A model generated the notes under the pieces. It ran no database searches. It was not told the DNA's origin and saw only the letters and a program-made list of their open reading frames with translations. This document shows positions 1 through 11,017 of a DNA stretch of 64,000 nt, one piece after another. Location: contig CM076146.1 in NCBI GenBank assembly GCA_038025085.1, positions 10,664,001-10,728,000 on the forward strand, in the 5' to 3' direction. Both the position numbers and the translations under genes were made by a program. The first letter of the stretch is position 1, and each line of letters opens with the position of its first letter. The stretch comes from Tetragonia tetragonoides. Lineage: Eukaryota; Streptophyta; Magnoliopsida; Caryophyllales; Aizoaceae.

Positions 1-131
1 TATTGAAGAATTCTGACGAAGTATAACCTTTTCCAGAGTAACATACTGTGTCTTGAATTCCTTTTTTTTTTTTTTTTTAGAGCTTCTCTAAATTGTTAAG
101 TAACTTTTAATATTACTATTGTTATTTTGTA

Positions 132-978
132 GAAAATATTCTGAAATTGAAGCTCCTAGTAACTCGGGAGTAAGCGAGGAGAAATGGTTTGAAAACTTTA
201 GGCAGTGGTTCAAATGTGTAATAAGTAAAGAGTTATTATTTCTATTAATTATGAGATATATTTAAAAAAAATGTAAGTAATGTTGACATATTGTAATTGA
301 AATTTCTTAGGTGAAAAATATATATGATCGTGATAAGACAAAAGAGATGGAGGGTTTACTTTCGTTGACACATGACCCAACACAATATGTGACATCTTTT
401 AGTGGTTATGTTGTCAATGGATATAGATTTCACACAGAAAGGCGTGAGAAGAATCGGAAAATACAGAATAGTGGGGTGGTTGTAATTGGAAACACGGGCC
501 TTGGAGATGACAATGTAGATTATTATGGGATAGTGACTGAAATCCTGGAGTTACAGTACCTTGGTGGAAATCGAATGGTGTTATTTCGATGAAAATGGTG
601 TGATGTCTATGATAAGGCAAGAGGAGTTAAAAGAGATGTATTTGACTTTGTTATTGTTAACCTCAATCGACAATTGAAAACTAATGAGCCATTTGTTTTG
701 CTAGCCAAGCAAGACAAGTATTTTATGCCACTGATCATGTAAACAAAGGTTGGCATGTCGTGTTGAAGTATGAACCACGTAACTGTCAGGAGCCCTTATA
801 TGATATAGAGTATGATAATCATGAAGATGAGGCATATAACCAAGGCAAATTGTTTAAGCATGCCTATGACGCATCTACCTCAAGAGGCGTAAGTGATCAT
901 ATGTGTGAGAGGAGGACAGACATGGAACCTAATGAAGGAAATCAAAGAGTTAGAAAAAAGAGAAAGAACCATCAATAA
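132..978 (+). pseudogene. TNP2-type CACTA transposase, C-terminal part (DUF4216), broken
   Basis: The frame at 311-592 encodes the stretch before and into DUF4216, with the motifs SGYVVNGYRFHT, QNSGVVV and YYGIVTEILELQYLGGN, which are typical of plant TNP2 proteins. A TGA at 590-592 lies inside the domain, where the family normally has a cysteine codon. Reading continues in the same frame, then shifts by a one-base loss near 704. The last segment (760-978) resumes with the tail motif WHVVLKYEPR just before it and ends in a basic stretch and stop. An upstream exon piece (about 132-222, containing WFENFRQWFK) is separated by an AT-rich intron at 223-310. TNP2 catalyses cut-and-paste transposition in the nucleus; this copy cannot. 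Confidence 0.8.
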
Positions 979-1348
979 GATTATGGCATTGTGATGTATT
1001 AGTTTACTATAGTATCAAATTTCTTTTCTGTTTTTAGTTTTCTAAGTAATATTACATTTGTGGGTTTCGGACCCGACTCTTAAAGTGTTTGGATTTTAGA
1101 TGTGTTTTTTGAAAGTTATTGATTGGTATTTAGGAGTATTTAAATATCTTTGTAGGGATATATGGATATGATTCTGATGATTTCCAACCCAAACATAATC
1201 GGTGACAACTTTTTGTTTGATTTCTTTTTTTGGTCTGCTTGCAACATGTATTTTTCTCCAAACTAATTTCTATCATGCTTTTTATATTTGATTTTGCTAC
1301 ATTTACTATTTCTTATGAGTTTATACTTGTTTATAAAATGCAGGAAAG
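979..1348. other. Spacer between the two CACTA genes
   Basis: AT-rich sequence with no supported reading frame. It probably holds the 3' UTR of the TNP2-like gene and the promoter or 5' intron of the next gene. The bases just before the ATG at 1349 (tgcaggaaag) resemble a splice acceptor. Confidence 0.4.
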
Positions 1349-1518
1349 ATGAATCCTCATAGCATAATTGGAAACAAGAAGGTCAAAGCCCAAAAACTCA
1401 CTAAGAGCATGTATATTGCAAATGGAAGTATAGTCAAAAGGCGTAAATGTGAGATTGGTGATGTAGCTAAGTCTAGTTCTCTACTACTATTGGAGCGACT
1501 AGTGGTGTCAAGAAGCTA

Positions 1519-1880
1519 GGTAATGTTGGTGACCAGAGTATGTTTAGCTTTAAGTCTACTATTGAAGCTACTAGTGGTGGGAAGCAGATGGGTGATGTTG
1601 GTGATAAGAGTAAGTTTAGCTCTAAGTCTGCTATTGGAGCTACTAGTGATGTCAAGCAGCTAGGTAATGTTGGTGACCAGAGTAAGTTTGGCTCTAAGTC
1701 TAATACTAGAGCTACTAGTGGTGGGAAGCAGCTAGGTCATGTTGGTGATAAGAGTAAGTTTAGCTCCAAGTCTAATATTGGAGCTACTAGTAGTGTCAAG
1801 CAGTTAGGTAATGCTGGTGATGTGAGTAAGTTTAGCTCTATGTCTACTATGGGTGCTACTACTAAAGGTGGCAAGAAGTT
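1519..1880 (+). repeat. 72-bp coding tandem repeat (24-aa unit), about five copies
   Basis: Four full units start at 1519, 1591, 1663 and 1735, and a partial unit starts at 1807. Each encodes a variant of GNVGDQSKFGSKSNTRATSG plus GKQL. The unit length is a multiple of three, so the frame is kept. Confidence 0.85.
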
Positions 1881-2249
1881 AGATACCTATAAAGATCAGG
1901 TTAGTGATGACTTGACTAAATCTGGCTCTAAGTCAGCTACTAGATTAGCTACTGCTGGCTGCAATTTTCATAAGAGGTTTGGACCATTTGGAAACTTTGG
2001 TGATTTTTCTAAGAGGAGTGCCCCTATTATGACTGGTGCTTCAAAAGGCGCTCCCTTCGATCCATCGAATTATTCTTCCAGGGACATAGATGCTAATGCT
2101 AGGTTCGAACATGATAACTATTCTTCCAGTGATGAGGATAATAATGATGTATTTTCTTCGGATAAGGATATACATCATGTTTTTCGACATAACCACGTGG
2201 ATTTTGACCTAGAAAAGGAGGAACATGATTATGTAATGGAGGAACCTGA

Positions 2250-2440
2250 GAAAGAGAATGAGGATGCTCATGATGATATGGAGGAATTTGAGAGAAGAGA
2301 AAGAGGATGCTTATGATGGATATTGATAATACAGATGAAGTTGAGAATGAGGATGCTCATGATGATATGGATGAAGCTGAGAATGAGGATGCTCACGATG
2401 ATATGGATGAAGCTGAGAATAAGGATGCTCATTTGGATGG
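2250..2440 (+). repeat. 36-bp acidic coding repeat
   Basis: Units encoding ENEDAHDDMDEA occur two to three times after a variant copy near 2253. The acidic stretch lies between the 24-residue repeats and the Transposase_24 exons. Confidence 0.75.
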
Positions 2441-4439
2441 AGATTCAACCACTCCTGGTAATTATTCAACTATTAATGTTGATTATATCATCATTTTTGT
2501 TCTTTTATTATCTTTTTATATGTGCATTTCCTTCATTTACTTTCGTCATTTACTGCTAATCATGTTTTTTGTATTCTTTATTCACTTGACAGGGGGTGAA
2601 GTTTCTACCCAAAAGAAACGAGGTAGAAACAAATGCAAGGAAATCACTAAGCTTAAACCCTGAGAGAAGCTTCCAATAACATTCTACAACAATCGGGCTG
2701 TTGGGGTCAATCACCAAATATTTTCAAGGCACTTGGGAATTATAGTGCGAGATACAAATATTTGTCCCGTAAGAGTTCACAAGTGGGATGCTATTGGAGA
2801 AAAAGAAAAGGAGCACATGTGGAGAGCCGTAACAGTATGAACCACTTGTGAAATTTCTATGTTTATTTTCTACAATTTGAAAAGTGGCTAGCTAATTTTA
2901 ACACCTTTTCTTTTCTCCTCCCATATCCTAGGATGTTTTTTCTAATGAAAATATTGAAGTGTACCAGGAACATGTTCTTCAGCATATGAAAGAGTTATGG
3001 ATAAACTGGAGGTCAGACTTGTTGCGGTATAATGTGACAAAGAAAAGAAGAACTGTACAACAAGCTCGAAATCATGTGCCTAATGGAATCGAGAAGGATG
3101 ATTGGCATTGGCTTATAAAGGATAAATACTCAAACGAAAAATTTAAGGTAAAATTAGCTAATTTTTACACGCTTTAAAGAGTTTGTGTAATTTTCTATAC
3201 TTTTTATAATATCTTGTTTAATATATGTTATTATTCAATTCTCTAAAATCCAGGAAGCTAGTGTGCGTAACTCAAGAAATAGAAAGAATTATTAGAAACC
3301 CCTTCTTCATCGCACAGGGAGTAGGCCTTATCGACAACTTAAATGGGAATTGGTAATTAGCTTGTTATAAGAAATTTTATTGAGGTTTAAATCTATAGAG
3401 TATTGTAAAACAATTTGACAAGTTTTTTTTTTTTTTTTTGTCCGATTAGGGAGCAAAGGAGGCCAACAAAGTTAAGTTTATTGATGTGTTTCGTGAAGCG
3501 CACAAAAAAGGTGATGATTTGGCGACTCCTGAAGCTGTAAACAAATATGTATATGTTGTCCATTTAAATATTGTGGAATGTGGATTTCCTTTCATATATG
3601 CCATTAACAGTGTAATTCCATTTTATAGGCTGAAATTCGAGAAATGACGGTCAATGATCCGTCTCTTACAGATTTACACGTAGTTCTAGTGAGGTCTTGC
3701 TCTTAGATAAATACAACTCAAATATTACTCTCTTATTGTTATGTATATTGGTCACTGCCTGAAAAATGGTAGCTTAGATAATGACAACAAGCAATTTTTC
3801 TCTCCATAAATGTACATTGTGTAACAGAATCCCATTCTATCATGCGAGTTTCTTCTAGTTAATAGAAACATAAATTATGTTCATTAAAATTCTTTTTATT
3901 TTCCTCCTTTACTCGTTACTTCTTTATTCTCCTTCTTTACTCTTTCTTACGTAGAGGTGATTGAAAAAGTCTTCAAGCCAAAATCAAGAAACCGAGTTGT
4001 TGGCTATGGTGGCGGGATTAGACTTAAAGAGATACGAGGAACATTTTCTAGCAGAGCAGAGCATGAAAAAGAAAACCAAGTTCTGGGTGATCGTGTGCAA
4101 ACCGTGAAAGCTGAAAATCCACAGCTTCTCAGTCGCTTGGGGTCCGTAGAAGCTCAGATGAAGATGTGGAAAGAGGTGTTCTCGCAGCATCTTAACAATC
4201 CTCTTTTTACCTACATTAGATTCCGACAACGAATGTATGATAAAGGTCATCATATTATTTTTGTTGTTTTATCTTTCTAGTATGTGGAATCATTTTGAAA
4301 AAATCAAGAGGTGGTGTGCTATTGGTACTCTAACTTGTTTGCAAATTGGAGTTTATTATTGGAAATGACCTCTAAGAGAAACTATTTGTCTAGCAACTTA
4401 CCTCTCTAGTATGTTTCTAGAGTTCAAGCTATTGTTGAA

Positions 4440-4677
4440 ATTTTTTGTCACTAGTTGGTGTTGGTGCTGGTTGGTGTTGGTGTTGTTGTTGCTAACCGCA
4501 ATTTGTTGGTTGTTGATTTTAGTGTAATGCTGTATTATTGTTTTATTTTCCTGTTTAAGCAGGTTTTTATAATGTCGATAACATGGGATGTCTATTTACA
4601 AACGGAACTCTGCCGAATTTTCGGCTTGAGATTATTCTTTTTATTTATTATTTTGTTAGAAAATTGAGGGTGTTGCA
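4440..4677 (+). mobile_element. 3'-terminal fragment of a long LTR inside the CACTA element
   Basis: Bases about 4555-4677 align closely with the reverse complement of 40339-40460, the end of the solo LTR at 40 kb. Both share the blocks gcaggttttta, gtcgataac, ctatttacaaa and ggcttgag, and both finish in a gtgttgca/gtgttaca LTR end. The GT-rich bases before 4555 are probably more of the same LTR. Only one terminus is visible, so this is a truncated nested fragment. Confidence 0.55.
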
Positions 4678-5399
4678 TGGGTACTCCCTGTTGTTTGTGC
4701 TGTCTATCCTGCTGCAGTTTGTTGCGGGCAGTTTGTTGCGGCTGCTGTTTGCTGTCTATTAGTACTACCTTTTTCTGTCTAATATTGATTGCTGCTTAAT
4801 GATTTTTTTTCTCTTTTTTTTATTTCCTGCTTGTTGGTAAAGCTTTAAATTAAAAATGCATTGGAGTTTTCGATCCTTCCTGTAGTGTAGCTATTTTTTG
4901 ATTGGGAGAACATATTGATTGAAATGCAATGATAATGGAGTGTTAGTTATCATTTAATTTATCAATGTGAAACTCATACTTAGTTATTCTTGTGTTTTGT
5001 TTGTAGTGTTCAAAGATGATTATCATAGAACTTCACTCTTCTTTGCGTTGTCGTTCAAACCCCCCCCCCCAATTCCCAGGTTGGATGGTTTTTTGATATT
5101 ATGGCTCAGGCTTATGAGTTAATGACTAGTTAGTAGTTAACTAGACATTTGTTTACGTTGGCGTGTTTTCGGAGCACAATACTTTAATTTTGACGAGATT
5201 GTATTTTTCACATTGTTGATAATCAATGGAAATCTAGTGACTTTGAGATCATATGTTGTTCTGCATATTTTGAATTGAAAAACAGGTTTAGTGTACAAAT
5301 TTATTGTACAAAAAACTTTATCAGATTCATATTGACATATTGTAGTTATAATGGTGACAATATATTAGTCATTTATGAATATTATTTATTCATTTATTA
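4678..5399. other. Non-coding interior of the CACTA element
   Basis: GT-rich then AT-rich sequence with a C homopolymer near 5060. I see no gene or clear repeat in it. Confidence 0.4.
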
Positions 5400-5763
5400 A
5401 TAATAACGACGAAAATGTTGGTCCCTACTCCGTGTCCAAACCAACAACGACGAAGATTTTTCGTCGTTATCGGTAAAGAATTCAAATTGTTGTAGTTGTT
5501 GTCATATATCTAACGAGAAACTTTCTCATCGTTATTGTTAATTTGTTCGTTGTTATTGGGTAAAAATAACAACAAACAATTGCATCGTCGTTACTAAGGT
5601 TTGACGACGGACCACTTTAAGTCGTCGTTAATACTATTAACGAGGGAATGAATAACGACGACTGACGACGAACATTTTTTTCTTCATTAATAGCAATAAC
5701 GACGGAAAAATGACCTTATAATGACAACTTTTTTCGTCGATAAAAGCTCTTTTTTTAGTAGTG
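5400..5763. repeat. CACTA subterminal repeats and 3' terminal inverted repeat
   Basis: About ten copies of a motif close to AACGACGA / TCGTCGTT lie in alternating orientation, then the terminal repeat at 5746-5763. In CACTA elements such subterminal arrays are the binding sites of the element's own DNA-binding protein. Confidence 0.8.
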
Positions 5764-7006
5764 TAATTACGCATTTTAACAACTCCTACGACTAGGGTGA
5801 AAGAGACCGAGTACTTTTATGTTGTATATTAACAGAAAGCACCCAAATGCTTTGTTTTCCTGCATTTGAGTGTGAAACTTCATGAAGGATGAATACATGT
5901 ACGAACAAGCTTCAACTCAAGCTTTTGAATGCATTTACGTATTTCAACAGCTCTTACGACTAGGGTGATAGAGATTGAGTTCTTTTGTGTTCTCTATTAA
6001 GAGAAAGAACCCAAATGCTTTGTTTGCATTCATTTGAGTATGAAACTACACCAAGAATGTTTACAAGTACAAACAAGCTTCAAGTCAAGCTTTTGAATGC
6101 ATTTACGCGTTTTAACAGCTCATACAATTAGGGTGATAGAGATTGAGTTCTTTTATGTTTTATATTTAGAGAAAGCACCCATATGCTTTGTTTGAATTCA
6201 TTTGAGTGTCAAACTACACCAAGGATGTTTACAAGTACAAACAAGCTTAAACTTAAGCTTCTGAATGCATTTACGCGTTTTAGGATCTCTTACGATTAAG
6301 GTGATAGAGATTGAGTTCTTTTGTGTTGTATATTTAGAGAAAGAACCCAAATGCTTTGTTTGCATTCATTTGAGTATGAAACTACACCATGGATGTTTAC
6401 AAGTAAAAACAAGCTTTAACTCAAGCTTTCGAATGCATTTACGCGTTTTAACAGCTCTTACGATTAGTGTGATTGAGATTGAGTTCTTTTGTGTTGAATA
6501 TTAAGAGAAAGCATCCAAATGCTTTGTTTGCATTCATTTGAGTATGAAACTACACCAAGGATGTTTACAAGTACAAACAAGCTTCAACTCAAGCTTTTGA
6601 ATGCATTTACGTGTTTTAATAGTTCTTACTACTAGGAAGCTAGAGATTAAGTTCTTTTGTGCTATATGTTACGAGAAAGCATCCAAATGCTTTGGTTGCA
6701 TTCATTTGAGTTTGAAACTACACCAAGGGTGTCTGAAAGTACAAACAAGCTTCAAATGAACATTTTGAATGCATTTACGCGTTTTAACAACTCTTACGAT
6801 TAGGGTGAAAGAGATTGACTTCTTTTCTGTTGTATATTAAGAAAAAGGATCCAAATACTTTGTTTTGCATTCATTTTAGTGTGAAACTACACCAAGGATG
6901 ATTACAAGTACAAAAAAGCTTCAACTTAAGCTTTTGAATGCATTTACGCGTTTTAACAGCTCTTACAACTAGGGTGATAGAGATTGAATTCTTTTGTGTT
7001 TTATAT
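5764..7006. repeat. Satellite array, left block (about 168-bp monomer, about 7.4 copies)
   Basis: Head-to-tail monomers carry the blocks ttacgcgttttaacagctc, ttacgactagggtga, ttgagttcttttgtgttg, aagcacccaaatgctttg and aagcttcaactcaagctt. The array starts directly after the CACTA end and stops at 7006, inside the TTGTATATTAAGAG block, where a retroelement is inserted. The copies here look more divergent than those right of 11815. Confidence 0.95.
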
Positions 7007-7867
7007 GGTGATCTTTCCCCATACCTAGATGATGATCATATTCGAGATTTGAGGACAAATCTTTTCGGAAAAGAGGAGATTGATGCCGGAGCAGTTCAAG
7101 ATGTTCAAAACAGCCCAATTCCACTTAGCGTCTGTTCTGAAATTGAGCCCATACTTGGAATTATTCATGGGCTTACTCTTCTTAAATGGATCAATTAAAA
7201 GTCCAACATGATGGGTTCCTAGTCATGGTCGTGTTTAATAATGTGGAGGTCAAGTGAATGAGCATAGAAGTCAAGATTGCAATTTACGAGCTAAATTGGA
7301 GCGTTTTGGGCAGATTCAATGTATCTACTTGGTTCTTCTTCATTTGGCTTTTCCATGGTCAAGGTGACTTGACTAGCACTTAGTTTTATGCTTTCAATAA
7401 ATAATGGTCAAAGATAGCTGATTACTATAGTTAGATTAAGATGCATTTGCATTCAGTTCATGTACCAGCATTTAATGCGCTGATTGCGCGTAGTCTTATT
7501 TCCTAGGAACTCTACAACACTTGAGGCTAATCCTTTGAATTGTAAAGAGCCCCTTCTCTATATAAGGGACATGAATATGGGAAAAGGCAGACTTGTTGAA
7601 TGAAAATTGCTTTGTGTATCGAAACCGAAAATCTTAACATCTTTAGAGCTATTTTGTTAGCTTGGTGAGTTGAGTGAATTATTTATCCTTTGGTCAGATG
7701 GCCTAGCCTTTAAGATCATTGGTGGTGAGTTCCAGGCCTTGAGTGGTGGCGTAGCCTTTATCTCGGGTCATATCCTTGTTTCCTTTTACCTTAACACATC
7801 CAAAAAGCAAAATCCCATAAAATTTCAAACCAACAGCACTTGTTTGAATCCGCTACGCATCACGTCG
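7007..7867 (+). mobile_element. Gag tail, polypurine tract and LTR 5' part of a related element
   Basis: A short coding tail (containing DLRTNLFGKEEIDAG) runs into a purine-rich tract (ggaaaagaggagat, ending at 7080) and an LTR-like start TGATGCCGGAGCAG at 7081. The same arrangement occurs at 22033-22046. A TATA-like ctatataaggg lies near 7560. Similarity to the neighbouring LTR begins only at about 7868, so a junction lies there. Confidence 0.55.
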
Positions 7868-8479
7868 CTTTAATATTATGCATTTAGTTAATCAATTATG
7901 CATCCAACGTAGGCCGTACAAAAAGAGTTTTTTCCTTGGCTTAGTAGTTGATAAAAAATAGCTTGAAAATAGCATGGAGTGGGCGGCAAGGCTGCATCAG
8001 ATAAAGACAAAAGGTACAGCAGCACCCACTAGTGGATTCGTACAAAGGAGGCGCTCCAAATTGTACTATCCGAGTACGCTTGTGAGCTGGCGCCAGGACC
8101 ACAAAAACGGCTCCATTTGAGAGCCTTATCTCATTGTGCGACCTTAGCTTGTTTCTAAAATGATCCTTTAGGGTTCTCAGCTTGTAAATAGTATTCTTAT
8201 CCTTGTCAGAAAGCAGATTTGATGAGTGAAAACACAAGATAGAGCACTGCCTCTGTTCACAAGCTATGTTTGGGTGTTTACGCTTCCACTAATTCTTTCT
8301 TAGTGCTTGATTGCTTAGGAGAGATTAGCAAGGGTGGGGATCCTCTTAGGCGACTAAACTTGTGCTTAATTACTGGGTTTTGGAGTTAAGAGTTAATTGC
8401 TTTATTCATTTAAACACAAAAACACAAAAAGAAGTTACTCTGTTTCGTCCCAACGAGCTTGCTATTTGTTTTCGTATCA
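7868..8479 (+). repeat. 5' LTR, 3' part only
   Basis: It is closely similar to 11221-11814 and ends in the same ttttcgtatca. The first roughly 200 bp of the LTR seen at 11018-11220 is missing here. It is followed two bases later by the primer binding site. Confidence 0.8.
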
Positions 8480-8482
8480 ATT

Positions 8483-8494
8483 TGGTATCAGAAC
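8483..8494 (+). promoter_or_regulatory. Primer binding site, tRNA-Met type
   Basis: TGGTATCAGAAC follows the LTR end. It matches the 3' end of plant initiator tRNA-Met (TGGTATCAGAGC) with one mismatch. Confidence 0.8.
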
Positions 8495-9720
8495 TTTGGC
8501 TATTAAGCTCGTTTCTTCTTGGGTTCTTAATCTTTGGAGTGTTAGCTTTCTTGTCGAAGTGGTTTCACGTCAAAAGGTTGTTATTTGGTCCTTCAATCAG
8601 CTCAAAAAGTTTTCTTGCTCTCGCTGGACAAGCGACTGGAGCAGTCTTGGGATTTCTCTTATATCTGAAGTTCTAGAGGTAAAGTTTATGACTTTCTTAG
8701 TTCTTTGGATTCCTAAGACATAGATCTATAAAGCTCTCTTTGCGAATTTTGATTTTTGTCTTACAAAATCGTGAGAAAATTCATTTGTGAAGCTGAATCG
8801 TGAAAATCACGAACTCTGTTTCGTGAGTGAAATTCTGGGTTCATTTTGAGCGATTCGAATCTAAATCGAAGTTCTGGGCTCATTTTTCAACTGATTTATG
8901 TCTTTACTCCATCTAATGTTTTCGATTGAAGCTGGTTGCAAGGGGTTTTGGGTTCAATTAAATTCTTGAAACTTAAGAACACAAAGAACCCTGATGTTTT
9001 GGCGTTTTGGATTTGGTTCGAAAATCTGGGTTATCTTGATGTGAGTTTTCTAATTCCACCATTCACGAGCTCATTTGAAGATTTTGATGTTGAATAATGA
9101 AGAATCACGAACTGGGTTTCGTGAATAAATTTTCTGGGTTCATGTTTGGCGAAATTTCTGAGGTAAAATTATTCTTATCTGAACTTCGATATTTGATTTG
9201 TTCGGTTTGCTGAATACTTGGTTGCACTGAATTTGTGATTATTGGGTTATTCGTTGAGAATTTCGGATTCGGTTGTTTGTTGTGCGAAATAGTGAGTAAA
9301 TTGTGGTATATTTATTTTACTGGGTTTTGTTCTTTGTTCTTGAACCGTTGAGGTTCTGATTTTGGTTGTGTGAAATCGCAACTGAGTTTTGGATTCTGAA
9401 TTGATTACTGCGTATACCTCCTGCGTTATTTAGCTACTGCGAGTACTTTGGCTCTTTGTTCTTGGTTTTGTTATTTGCTGCATTTGAGCTACTGGTTTTC
9501 TTAACTTGTGTATTGATGCTGGAGTTGTACGGGTGGTTGTGAGTTGGTGGTATTGTGAAGGATTGGTTCGAACTTGCTACATTGTTGTGCGTTGTCAAGT
9601 ATTCTGAGTTGTTGGTGTTCTCCTCTTCCCATTTTAAACAACAAAATTCAGTCCACAAAGAACCCATTTAGCCCAAACACAATTCCTAGGTACAAAGGAA
9701 ACCAAGCACCACAAGAATGA
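8495..9720 (+). other. Untranslated leader of the gag-only element
   Basis: About 1.2 kb without a supported reading frame. It contains a repeated segment (about 8807-8850 and 9111-9152) built around CACGAA...TTCGTG, which can fold as a small hairpin, followed by ttctgggttcat. Retrotransposon leaders carry packaging and dimerisation signals; assigning that role here is inference. Confidence 0.5.
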
Positions 9721-9724
9721 CCTC

Positions 9725-10645
9725 CTACGGTTCCAAGATTAATCCAAAAGGGTATAGATTTGATTTTTCTAACTTTGATGGAATGTCTAGTATGTTTTTA
9801 GGGTGGCTTGAATCCATGGACAAATGTTTGATCTCCTTGACTACTCGGACTTTGAAAAGGTCAAAGTAGTGGCCTCTACCTTTACAAGGAATGCTACCCT
9901 TTGGTGGGAGAATTTGAAAACTCAAAGAAAAAGGATGGGCAAAGACAAAATTTGAACTTGGAGTAAGTTGCGAAGATTGCTCAAGGATGACTTCTTATTG
10001 AAGCTCACTTCACGAACATATACCTATCCATGTAAGTTTGTGCAAGATGCTAGGATGACACCGTCTAAAATTGAATGCTTTCAAGAAAAAGGGAAGCAAA
10101 AGAGATGTTTGAAATGTTGCGGTTGGGGACATGTGTATACGGAATGTTCTAACAAGAGGATAGTGAGTTTTCAAGAATGGCAAGAGGTTACCGAGATAGA
10201 ATCTGTCGTGCCTCATGATGACCATGCAAGTTCAAAAACGAGAAAGCGAAGATGTTTCCATTGTCGTGATTTTGGTCACTTTCATACCGGTTGTCCTAAC
10301 AAGAATGCTTTGCAATCTGAATTTATAGAACTTGAACTCGAGTCCCGTGACAGCTCCATTGCAAATGAAGACGGTAAAGTTGCAAGCCCCATTACCGAAC
10401 GGGAAGCAACTGAGTTTAGCCTTTTGAATGATGAAAGTGTGCTGCTGCCTACTGAAGTTCCAGCAGCCCCCATGCCCTTTAAATTGTCCTTTCCCACTGC
10501 TGAAATTAAAGATGAGCAACCCCCAACAATCTGTTACAACAGTAGCTTGTGTTCTTCCGTAAACAGCAACTTGTGTTCTGTTGTCAACAACAACTTGTGT
10601 TCTGCGGTAAACATCAACTTGCAGCGTAATTTGAAACAAGGATAA
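9725..10645 (+). pseudogene. Ty3/gypsy-type gag with two zinc knuckles, broken
   Basis: Bases about 9750-9960 encode, across shifted frames, a Retrotrans_gag-like block (FSNFDGM, FLGWLESMDKC, then a frame change). The open frame at 9968-10645 contains two CCHC zinc knuckles with spacing C-x2-C-x4-H-x4-C: CLKCCGWGHVYTEC and CFHCRDFGHFHTGC. After them comes an acidic linker and a short repeated serine/asparagine/cysteine tail. Gag forms the virus-like particle and binds element RNA in the cytoplasm. No pol follows; about 370 bases later the 3' LTR begins. Confidence 0.7.
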
Positions 10646-11017
10646 GAGAGCATCAGGTATGTTTTTAGAGAGTCCTTTGAAGTCCTCATGATTGAAAGGG
10701 TCTTGTATAATCTTTCTTCTACTAGTTCTAAAATGATCAAAAGCATGAACCATAATTTGTTTGAGGGTGTGTGTCGGAGGCAAAAATCTGATTGGGACGA
10801 GTTCGCCCACTTCCCTTAAGTGTGGATTTGCACAACACCATTTTTGTCCTTTGAAGTGAAATTTCAGCAAGCCAAGAGAGATGTAACAAAGTCAATCGGG
10901 GTATGGATCCGAGGTAATGTTCGAGGTGGATAATTCAGCACTTGCATGTTTGAGCTCTATTGAAAGGTTTTCTACTTCGAGGACTTAAGGGCAAGTCCTA
11001 AACAACCCCGGGTGTTT
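10646..11017 (+). other. 3' internal region before the LTR
   Basis: Degenerate coding remnants, probably the end of gag, followed by a poorly preserved purine tract. No other gene is seen. Confidence 0.45.

Larger units (their letters stand above)
1349..4240 (+). pseudogene. CACTA second gene with repeat-rich N-terminus and Transposase_24 domain, multi-exon, broken
   Basis: A plausible start at 1349 leads into a low-complexity N-terminus: a 24-residue repeat rich in G, S and K (1519-about 1880), then acidic 12-residue repeats (about 2330-2440). The conserved part follows in exons with GT/AG borders, about 2593-2834, 2932-3147, 3254-3352, 3450-3548, 3629-3693 and 3955-about 4240. These carry the order of the Transposase_24 family: a VRDTNICPVRVHKWD-like block, the block ending KDDWHWLIKDKYS, NSRNRK, the GAKEANKVKFIDVF block, and the VVGYGGGIR block followed by a short coiled coil. 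Frameshifts lie near 1480 and 2300, with stops at 2661-2663 and inside exon 3254-3352. The role of such proteins is inferred to be binding of element ends. Exon borders are my reading of consensus sites. Confidence 0.7.
1..5763 (+). mobile_element. CACTA (En/Spm) DNA transposon, 3' portion, decayed
   Basis: The region contains remnants of both usual CACTA genes on the plus strand: a TNP2-type transposase tail (132-978) and a second intron-containing gene with a Transposase_24 (Ptta/En/Spm) domain (1349-about 4240). It ends at 5763 with a terminal inverted repeat that reads CACTACTAAAAAAAGAGC on the minus strand. The last 360 bases carry many subterminal copies of TCGTCGTTAT-like motifs in both orientations. 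The 5' end is outside the window, so length and target-site duplication cannot be checked. Right of 5763 the sequence is the satellite, so the element inserted into, or at the edge of, the array. Premature stops and frameshifts show that it no longer encodes active proteins. Confidence 0.85.

Noticed and set aside
10232..10870. Long minus-strand frame of 212 codons opposite gag
   Set aside because: It is antisense to the zinc-knuckle gag coding region and has no recognisable domain.
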